Origin: Gymnorhina tibicen
Taxonomy: Eukaryota > Chordata > Aves > Passeriformes > Artamidae
Assembly: GCA_013399875.1 (NCBI GenBank)
Contig: VXAZ01007544.1
Location: 1,073,091-1,137,090 of the forward strand
Length of the DNA: 64,000 nt
Direction of reading: 5' to 3'
Within the stretch, counting starts at the first letter, position 1, and every line of letters begins with the position of its first letter. Positions 56,021 to 64,000 of the stretch are shown one piece after another. The notes beneath the pieces are model-generated. The model saw nothing but the letters and a program-made list of their open reading frames with translations, did no database searches and was not told where the DNA came from. The position numbers were made by a program, and so were the translations under genes.

Positions 56021-56028
56021 TTTTATAG
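56021..56028 (-). promoter_or_regulatory. TATA box of the 55859 LTR
   Basis: Sense CTATAAAA in ACCTATAAAAGTG. Confidence 0.6.
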
Positions 56029-56606
56029 GTTTGGTCCATTTGCATATCAGCATAAATTCACCAATTAAAACTTTAGCTAATGATGTAATTTCTTCAACTT
56101 CTCCACCTCTCTTGCAGTCCTAGTTTACAGCTTCAAGCCTGGGACAGTCTGAGTGTCCTTGAATAGCAAACTCAGAGAAGCTTTGTTGTGTCTATCTGGC
56201 CTAGGAGAGCAGTTAACAAGCTTCAAGAAACTTCAGAGTTACACACTAAGTGATCCAGAACTTGAGAAATATAAAAGTTCAAACCTAAGGCATCAACTGT
56301 GTAAAAGTTATCATCTTAAAATTCTCATTAAGCCACTGTTTTTTTATAGACATCATACATAGTATATTTATGTCCATATTTTCGGCCATTTTGAAGCTTT
56401 TGTCAAAATGATTTGTCACAGAAAAAGACATTCATAATTCTCAGTGTCCTCTAAGGGACATGAGAACACATCCATTAGTTCAGACTTTGTAAACCTGAGT
56501 CAGGAATCCATGTGTTTGAGGCACACAACCTGAGTTAAAGAAACTAAAGAATGGACAAGCCATTTCAAGGGAAAGAAGTGTATTGTTCTCCTCCATAATT
56601 TTTCTG

Positions 56607-56858
56607 TCACAGAATCACAGAATCATTTAGGCTGGAAAAGACCTCCAAGATCATCAAGTTCAAGGCTGATCCCCACCTGGCTACAGCTTCTTTTGGCTAG
56701 TGGCAGAGGATAATAAGGTCACCCTAGAACTGCCTTTTCTCCAGGCCAAACAACCGCAGCTCCCTCAGCTGCTCCTCAAAGGATTTACTCACTAGACCCT
56801 CCACCAGCTTTGCTGCCCTTCTCTGAACACTGTCCAGCACCTCAATGTCTTTCTGGAC
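56607..56858 (-). mobile_element. CR1 LINE 3' end with an internal deletion
   Basis: The terminal repeat GTCACAGAATCACAGAATC and GGCTGGAAAAGACCTCC are followed, after CATCAAGTTCAA, directly by GGCTGATCCCCACCTGG. The usual 3'-UTR block between these is missing, so a deletion of roughly 200 bp relative to the other copies is inferred. Minus-strand 56724-56918 retains [19 protein letters not shown] and [19 protein letters not shown] of ORF2. Confidence 0.9.
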
Positions 56859-59609
56859 ATCTGTGCAGTACAGTGTTAGAAGCTTATGTGTGATACTTGA
56901 ATAGCACATTGTACACATAATTCAGTAGAGATGTGTCATCTCAAAGCAATGCAAACAGCTTTTGAAAGTTTTTCCCAATTAATGCCACAGAAAACCTTCA
57001 GGAACATTATAATAGCTGATTTGGGAACTATAGGAAACAGAACATAGAAAATATCTCTAAATAAGGTTACTGTATGTTTTTATTTATTTTATAAATAAAT
57101 TTTATAAATTTTTTAAACTTTATTTTTAAAGTTTATTTTAAAGTTTGATTTTATTTTTTTTATTAAATTATTTTTTTTACTGGTTTACATTCAACAAGAA
57201 AAAGTTCTTTTACTACAGAGCTATAAAACCACAGTTACAAAGTGTTTTGTCTGTCCATCACAGTGATGACATAAATACAGCACAATAATTGCTCTGAGTC
57301 ACCTCTAGCTGAATTTCTATGATGAGTTTAATGGCCCATAATACAAACATCATGTCATTATCCATCTCCACGGTTTCAATTTGACATTTTCACATTCTGA
57401 GATACGCCTCATTTAAGCATCGCTACTCAGAAGTGATTTATTCTTCATTTTCCCCCAAAACTAAGAGTTATCTCAAGATGACGTAACTCGGCTTAGATAT
57501 AGGGGGAGGATTGACTAATCTCGCCCACATCTGTCTGATTGCACCACTGCAGGAGGAACCCCACTGCTCACCAGGCAGCACCCAAATTGCTGCAATTCCA
57601 AACCCAGGGTAAGAACACAACTGGCACCAATTTCCCTTAATATATTGTACCAGGCTTGTAGTGTGTGGCTGTTTAACAGCGACTAGTGGCACAATAGAAA
57701 TGTCCTTGCAGTAGAGGTACAGACAGCTGTGCCCGGGTTGAAAGGGTCTGCACATATCCAAGAGCGAGCATCAGAACTTTACAATTTATAAATCCCAGAT
57801 TAGTGGGAAATGCAAGAAAAGCCTTTATTAAGAGTTTGTTTCAGGTGACCAGAGGCTTAGATTAGTAAAACGAAGATACAAAGGAAAAATAAAACCAAAA
57901 ACTGACACTACCCTCCCACACACATCGAACCCTGAGTTCTGAGTAAGCCTGTCTGGTCATTTGGGGGAGCAGAAAAAGATGGTTGGGAGAGGCATAATTG
58001 TGATCAAGTTACATTGAATCAAATAGTATATGGTAGCATCTGGTAGAATCCCATATTCTGAGGTATGCTTTCCATATACACAGATAATTTCTTCTGTCAA
58101 CCTGAAAACAGTCACCACAAGAGATTAGGAGGTTGGATTTTGAAAAGAAATTTCTCTGACAGGTACAAAGCATTGTTCCTCTTGTGGAAGCACAGAGAGG
58201 TGTTTCAGCAGCTCATATATTAGGAAACTACAGAGTGCCGGGGTGGGTGTCCAAGCACTGGAACCGCATCAACTGGACAATTAAATTGTGAGACTGGTTC
58301 CTGGCAGGCACTTGGACAGTTCAAGTAGCTTTCCTCGATTCAGTGGTCTAACATTAGTTTGGAAGCAGCCATCCCCTTTAAAAAGACAAGACTTGACACT
58401 TTTCAGGTTGTTGGTCTTTATTGGACTACACAAAGTCTTTCTAATACAGAGAAAACCCTTATTTCTCCTGTTTTGTTACTTGAAAATCAAGTTTAAGCTT
58501 TTCTTTTCCCCTTTCTTCCCCCCAGTAATTCTTTTCTAATCTGTAGCTTCTGATCTATTTAAACAGAATGCTAAGGTACATTTGTAATGATGAGACTGCT
58601 CAGCTCAAGGAATAAATGAAGAATTAATTAATAAAGCTATAGTCTTGCATATATTGCACAATATAATCTGTCAAAACTATCATTCATGCAGTCACAAGTT
58701 TATCTTTAAAAAATTCTTATATGGAGTTTCCAAAGGGAATTTCTTATCCTTCTATAGCTCTTGTGTTTTTAAGGGCGGGAAGTAAAGAAACAACATTATT
58801 TTGTCAATTTAGACTCCCTCTAATTTTTTATATAGTAATAAAACATATATTAATTAATGAGAGAAGGAGGAAATTAATCAGCTTGTGTTTAAATGTACAA
58901 GGTTCCTTTCTTCAATATGATAGCAAGAGATAAATATTTTGCACTGTTTCATCAGCAGAGCTAAGAAGTACTCTTAGACAACCTAGTGTAAAAATAAATG
59001 TCTTGCTTTTAAATGGATAAAATCTTGGAGAGTTTCAATTTCAGTATGTCTATGTATCACTCTTGGAGGTGATTTACTAATAAAATTCTACAAAGAAAAA
59101 CCACTTGTAAAAAGAAATGATAAATCATATTAAATCAAATCTGTGTACTCCTTTGACAATCAGAATGTTCTGAAAAAGGTATCGCTGAACAGATAAAGTT
59201 TCAAAGCTCAAATGAAACCTCAGAGGCACAACTGAGAACAAATCAAGAGATTTCTAATAATGTTTTAGGGTGATTGAAACAAAAGTGTCACAGTCACCAG
59301 AGATGCAATTCATGCCAGATAAAATACAAGTTTTATAAAAAAAATTCTTCTTCACTATTCTTATAAAAAGCACTTTTTCTGTCCTTGGCTTTTCTTGTAT
59401 TAAAAAATTATAAAATTATGTATGAGAAATTATAGTATTGCACAGAGACCCGAAATCATTATGAGCCTTGTTTGAAGCTTTGTGTGCTATATCTTACAGC
59501 AGGGAATCATGGGCATTCACTTCTTATGGAACACTTATTAAATTACTTGAGGGAAGAATGGCTCAGAGAAGAAACAATGGGAAGCAGAAGCTGCCTTTTC
59601 CTTGCTGCT
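56859..59609. other. Non-coding stretch with an AT-only tract and one GC-richer unclassified segment
   Basis: 57075-57180 is almost pure A/T with TTTATTTTATAAA words. 57465-57780 is GC-richer and carries a 97-codon minus-strand frame (57468-57761) in which I recognise no domain; AATAAA lies on the minus strand at 57824-57829. LTR or ancient-repeat origin is possible but not shown. Confidence 0.4.
57075..57180. repeat. AT-only low-complexity tract
   Basis: TTTATTTATTTTATAAATAAA and TTTAAAGTTTATTTTAAAG words with local dyad symmetry. Confidence 0.75.
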
Positions 59610-60587
59610 TGTCTCTGCAGTACCTCCTGCTGATGTACAAGTTAATGTACTGCCAGCATTTCAAAAATATACAGAATGTGTAAGTGTGCAAAAGGAACAT
59701 GGAATACACAGAATATACACATAGAATATGTACATGGAACATAATTTCTTCATCAACAACAACAACAAAAAAGGAGAAAACTGGAATATATGAGAGCTAT
59801 AAGAAGGAACATACGTTTATACAACTGGCAGCCTAAAGACCAATAGAATAGTCCTGAAAGAGCTGCATAGTTCTTGCTTAGTAAAAGAAATGAACATACA
59901 TTATTCTTTTTAAATTGGCTGTTTTAGCACAAACATACTAAAACATTAAGAATGTCAGTTTACCGTGCAAATATGTAATTTCTTTTCACCAACTGCAGCA
60001 CTATGGGCAAATGAGTTAAATTATTTGTCTGATAAGACAGGTAGGGTTCTTTGTAATTCTTAAATATATTCAATCTGCCTGTGGAATACTTCTTAAAGGA
60101 CTTTTTTATTGAATTGTAATTCACAGCCAAAAAAAGTGTGAACCTTTGAATACTAAAGGGAAATGCGTAAGTAAAAGATGAATTGCACTAGACAGCTAAA
60201 CTGAGGTTGGGATGACTGGAAGTAGACATATGCCTGTGAGCTAATCACACTAACTCTTCTTATGGCTAATTGAGAGAAATTGGCACTTCCAAAGGAAGAT
60301 TGATATCTTCCTGAAATAAAGATTTGAACAAGGTCAAATGACCCACCTTTTGAGCTGATTTTATTCCCTCATTGATTTTAAAGGGAGCCTAAGGTGATTA
60401 TGTGTAGACTGGGATAACTAAAATTTAAATGCCCAACAACTAAAGAGACAAAGCTCAAATTTTCACAATTATTTCAGAGAATGTAGACATGCTGTACTAA
60501 ACTTTAAAAAAATACGCACAATATCTTTAATGTCTGCTGTGAAAACTACTCTAGAGAAATGAAATAAATTCAATTCTGAATAGATCA
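59610..60587 (+). repeat. Near-identical duplication, block A copy 1 (978 bp)
   Basis: Identical by reading to 60793-61770 at a constant offset of 1183, except C at 60342 against A at 61525. It ends at a single N (60588). Confidence 0.97.
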
Positions 60588-60588
60588 N
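60588..60588. other. Single N between duplicated blocks
   Basis: One undetermined base precisely where block A copy 1 stops matching and block B copy 1 begins. In copy 2 the same place carries 186 bp of extra sequence (61771-61956). Confidence 1.
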
Positions 60589-60791
60589 TCTATATATATA
60601 TATAAAGATATATATATATATATAATTAAATATATGGTTAGAGGGGGAACAGATATCCACTATTTTTACATAAAAAATTATGACGTCAGAAATGCTTTGA
60701 ATGAATCATGAAACTATTCTTAAGTAGAACATTAATGTGAATACAGAAAAGCCTGTTAGAAGGACTTTTCCAGCTTCTTGCAGTGTTCTGT
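60589..60791 (+). repeat. Near-identical duplication, block B copy 1 (203 bp)
   Basis: Matches 61957-62159 at a constant offset of 1368. It begins with an (AT)n microsatellite of the same length in both copies. Confidence 0.96.
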
Positions 60792-60792
60792 N
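60792..60792. other. Single N at the junction of the two duplicate copies
   Basis: Lies between the end of block B copy 1 and the start of block A copy 2. Confidence 1.
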
Positions 60793-61770
60793 TGTCTCTG
60801 CAGTACCTCCTGCTGATGTACAAGTTAATGTACTGCCAGCATTTCAAAAATATACAGAATGTGTAAGTGTGCAAAAGGAACATGGAATACACAGAATATA
60901 CACATAGAATATGTACATGGAACATAATTTCTTCATCAACAACAACAACAAAAAAGGAGAAAACTGGAATATATGAGAGCTATAAGAAGGAACATACGTT
61001 TATACAACTGGCAGCCTAAAGACCAATAGAATAGTCCTGAAAGAGCTGCATAGTTCTTGCTTAGTAAAAGAAATGAACATACATTATTCTTTTTAAATTG
61101 GCTGTTTTAGCACAAACATACTAAAACATTAAGAATGTCAGTTTACCGTGCAAATATGTAATTTCTTTTCACCAACTGCAGCACTATGGGCAAATGAGTT
61201 AAATTATTTGTCTGATAAGACAGGTAGGGTTCTTTGTAATTCTTAAATATATTCAATCTGCCTGTGGAATACTTCTTAAAGGACTTTTTTATTGAATTGT
61301 AATTCACAGCCAAAAAAAGTGTGAACCTTTGAATACTAAAGGGAAATGCGTAAGTAAAAGATGAATTGCACTAGACAGCTAAACTGAGGTTGGGATGACT
61401 GGAAGTAGACATATGCCTGTGAGCTAATCACACTAACTCTTCTTATGGCTAATTGAGAGAAATTGGCACTTCCAAAGGAAGATTGATATCTTCCTGAAAT
61501 AAAGATTTGAACAAGGTCAAATGAACCACCTTTTGAGCTGATTTTATTCCCTCATTGATTTTAAAGGGAGCCTAAGGTGATTATGTGTAGACTGGGATAA
61601 CTAAAATTTAAATGCCCAACAACTAAAGAGACAAAGCTCAAATTTTCACAATTATTTCAGAGAATGTAGACATGCTGTACTAAACTTTAAAAAAATACGC
61701 ACAATATCTTTAATGTCTGCTGTGAAAACTACTCTAGAGAAATGAAATAAATTCAATTCTGAATAGATCA
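60793..61770 (+). repeat. Near-identical duplication, block A copy 2 (978 bp)
   Basis: Partner of 59610-60587. It continues without interruption into the 186-bp segment 61771-61956 that copy 1 lacks. Confidence 0.97.
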
Positions 61771-61956
61771 CAAAAGCAACCTATAATATTAATAAACAGT
61801 GAACAAAAATTTTCAGACTGACAGGAAAAAGGAGAGAAGTTGTTTTACAAACTGTACAAGGCATTTAGAATCTGAATTCAATTTACAGATTCTTCTGAAG
61901 GTGTACTTAGGAAGACTGTTATACTGAGATACATACCTAGAAATAAAAACATTATA

Positions 61957-62159
61957 TCTATATATATATATAAAGATATATATATATATATAATTAAATA
62001 TATGGTTAGAGGGGGAACAGATATCCACTATTTTTACATAAAAAATTATGACGTCAGAAATGCTTTGAATGAATCATGAAACTATTCTTAAGTAGAACAT
62101 TAATGTGAATACAGAAAAGCCTGTTAGAAGGACTTTTCCAGCTTCTTGCAGTGTTCTGT
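61957..62159 (+). repeat. Near-identical duplication, block B copy 2 (203 bp)
   Basis: Partner of 60589-60791. It joins smoothly to unique flanking sequence on the right, so A2, the 186-bp segment and B2 look like the complete original order. Confidence 0.96.
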
Positions 62160-62246
62160 GTGAATCTTTTCTTTCTCACACAAACTATCAAAACAATAAG
62201 ATGTTTTTTCTGTAACTATCTGTACACCTGGTGTTTGTCTGAGTCT

Positions 62247-62433
62247 TGTTATGGTTCACTGGTGGAATGGATGTTTTAATACCTCACCCAATCACCCTGA
62301 GGGGTGGATGGAGTACTGACCAATATCCTTATGGGATTAAGACATATAAGTGGATAATTAATTAATTAAATAGCACATTTTCCTGCTGACTGCGTTTGGA
62401 TTAATTTCCTGGTCTTTGCAATACTGCGACACA
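62247..62433 (+). mobile_element. Possible LTR or LTR fragment, ERVK-like
   Basis: TGTTATGG start, CCAAT-type words (CCCAATCACC, GACCAATATCC), a TATA-like CATATAAG (62343-62350), a degenerate poly(A) region AATTAATTAAATAG and an end GCAATACTGCGACACA. The order of elements is that of a short LTR. I found no convincing target duplication, so the boundaries and the call itself are tentative. Confidence 0.45.
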
Positions 62434-63786
62434 TGAACTCTAACAACAATAAATACATGCATCCTATTTGAGACACCATATTTTTTCATACAAAATTTAC
62501 AGCACATGGATCTTTAAATTCCCGTTCTTCATTTAAATGAATGCAGCAGTGAGCATCAGATGCTTTGCCACAGAAATACAGTGAGCATGAGCAGAGCAAG
62601 GATGCACTTCACCCATACTCTGCATGTTCTCCCACCCTGAATTCTTGGTACAATTTACAATTCATATTTATTCAGTAGTTTCCAGTTGAGGCTTCAGATC
62701 TATTTCAATCACTTACTTCTTTGAACCTGCACCTGCAATTTAGTCTAAGACCTTAAGCCTGAAATTATTCGTACCAAACCAATAAAATTAGTCATCTGCA
62801 TACATTTTTTTTTTCAATGAAAAGGCTCACACAAAAGAATATAAACTTGGAAGCAGGAAGACATTAGGAGATTATTTTTCTGTGTTCAGTAGAAATTACA
62901 CTTTGAAATTACATCCAGAAGAACACAATATACATAAATCTTATTTTAAAATAATGAAATTTAAAGACGTGATTCAAATTAGACATATTTTCCAAATTTC
63001 ATGAGCTTAATTTGAATTAATCTGCCTTCAAATGGATCATAAATTTGCATTATAATCCAACAAAGGTCTAAAAATGTACCCCTAAATATTTAAGATATAT
63101 CTTTAAAATATGGTACAGGTCATAACTAAATAAAAAAAAGGTAAGCATAGGTCAGTTTTATAGGCTATAAAGCATAGTGAATTTTGACAATTTTTCTAAG
63201 AAAAAATAAGTAAGCAGATTTATCTTGACAAAACCATTCAAAAGAGGAGTTAGAGGAAAGGTAAATGACAGATTGCTGAAATTAAGCCTAGTTAAACAAA
63301 GTTGAAAAACTTCCTTTTATTCAGTGTCCTTATGTACTCTCATTAGGAAGCAAGACATTGATCCCTGTAGACTTTAGAGTTAATTACATTCTGATAGCTC
63401 ATCTGGATTTGTTCAGACAATTTGATACTTCAGGACTGAGGAGAATAGAGAAGGAAGGACAGATACAGGAGAGTATAGATTTCTCAACACACTTTGAGTG
63501 TCTGTGGTAGGATTTGGTTCAATATAAAGGCAACCAAATAGAAATGTTTATATGTAATCACCTATTATCTGTGCAAAGCACGTGTGAGTCTACACAGGAC
63601 TGGCAGATACAGCTCAACACCCATGGAATGTAGGAGTCTTGTTGGAGGACATTTCAAATGGAAATTTATGCTTTTGAATTGACGGCTGAATTGCACTTTG
63701 AATCAAAAGTCGCTCATGTCCTAGAATGGATATTCAGCTGTTCTCCATCAAAGATATGATTCAGTTTCCTAAAATAGGCATTTAGT
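62434..63786. other. AT-rich non-coding DNA, no recognised feature
   Basis: No family, exon or RNA gene recognised. Confidence 0.55.
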
Positions 63787-64000
63787 TGTGCTGGGTTAGG
63801 CTGGAGTAGAGTTAATTTTCTTCAAGTTCCTGGTATGGGGCTGTGTTTTGGATTTGTGCTGAACATAGGGTTGATGATAAAGAGATGTTTTTGTCATTGC
63901 TGAGCAAGGCTTGCACAGAGCCAAGGCCTTTTCTGCTTTTCATACTGCCACACTGGTGAGGAACCTGGGGATGCAGAGGAGGTTGGGACACATAGCCAGG
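63787..64000 (+). mobile_element. ERVL-like LTR, 5' part, cut by the window end
   Basis: Begins TGTGCTGGGTTAGGCTGG and continues AGTAGAGTTAATTTTCTTC, TGGTATGGGGCTGTG, TTTTGGATTTGTGCTGAAC and GCCTTTTCTGCTTTTCATAC. It is the sense counterpart of the right-hand part of the minus-strand LTR at 26007-26531 (CTATCCCAGTC, CTAAATCTAAAGCACAGC and so on). The rest lies outside the window, so solo LTR or provirus cannot be decided. Confidence 0.82.

Larger units (their letters stand above)
55859..56430 (-). mobile_element. Endogenous-retrovirus solo LTR
   Basis: In sense (minus) orientation it has a TATA box CTATAAAA (plus-strand 56021-56028), an AATAAA about 95 bases further on (plus-strand 55924-55929), then a short U5 ending GGCATCACA at plus-strand 55859. 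This spacing is normal for an LTR. The right end is proposed at GAAAAAGACA (56430) because the flanks TTCAC (55854-55858) and TTCAT (56431-56435) match at 4 of 5 bases; this boundary is tentative. The frames at 55929-56123 and 56153-56362 lie within it and are not genes. Confidence 0.62.

Noticed and set aside
59610..62159. Tandem gene or satellite array
   Set aside because: Only two copies, no coding content, and the single-N joints point to assembly or recent duplication, not a satellite.

Overview
This window reads as vertebrate, almost certainly avian, non-coding nuclear DNA. It is AT-rich throughout. The avian evidence is a set of at least eleven fragments of CR1 LINEs, several ending in the family's 8-bp-type terminal repeat (ATTCTATG, or its complement CATAGAAT), together with many solo LTRs of avian endogenous-retrovirus type. 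There is no sign of bacterial gene organisation. I found no host protein-coding exon, rRNA, tRNA or CRISPR array that I can support. The longer open frames (about 130-150 codons) fall inside CR1 or LTR copies or read through them, and the rest are short chance frames in AT-rich DNA. A very short exon or a non-coding transcript cannot be excluded by reading alone. I favour an intergenic or long-intron segment of a macrochromosome, and a passerine on weak LTR resemblance only.

Layout. 1-4250 is featureless AT-rich DNA. 4251-12200 is a repeat-dense block: a solo LTR (4256-6030, +) split by a second solo LTR (4930-5393, -), two same-strand CR1 pieces (6799-7922), a relative of the first LTR in the opposite orientation (8322-9557, -), a CR1 3' tail (9664-9772, +) and a long LTR with internal degenerate repeats (11143-12195, -). 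At 14654-14782 an almost pure A/C tract precedes a CR1 (14852-15949, -) that is cut by an alpharetrovirus-like solo LTR (14901-15294, -) with a perfect 6-bp target duplication. A 1.25-kb CR1 lies at 18292-19537. At 21443-22612 a plus-strand LTR is split by a minus-strand LTR (21466-22001) containing a 45-bp assembly gap. Another LTR is at 26007-26531. From there to 37 kb the DNA is quiet apart from a diverged 0.27-kb duplication (28391-28660 and 29051-29330) and small tandem duplications. CR1 copies follow at 37079-37905, 45599-46090, 47836-48149 (two, divergent), 54739-55092 and 56607-56858; LTRs at about 41.9-42.3 kb, 55.86-56.43 kb, 62.25-62.43 kb and 63787 to the window end.

The most unusual structure is at 59610-62159. 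A 978-bp block and a 203-bp block are each present twice, almost identical, and the first pair is bounded by single N bases. This is either a very recent tandem duplication or an assembly or haplotype artefact.

No genes act together here. What the window does hold is a relative-age record: five LTR insertions have perfect TG...CA ends and exact 5- or 6-bp target-site duplications. These give the order older CR1 then 14901 LTR, older 4256 LTR then 4930 LTR, and older 21443 LTR then 21466 LTR. I found no convincing new biological system.
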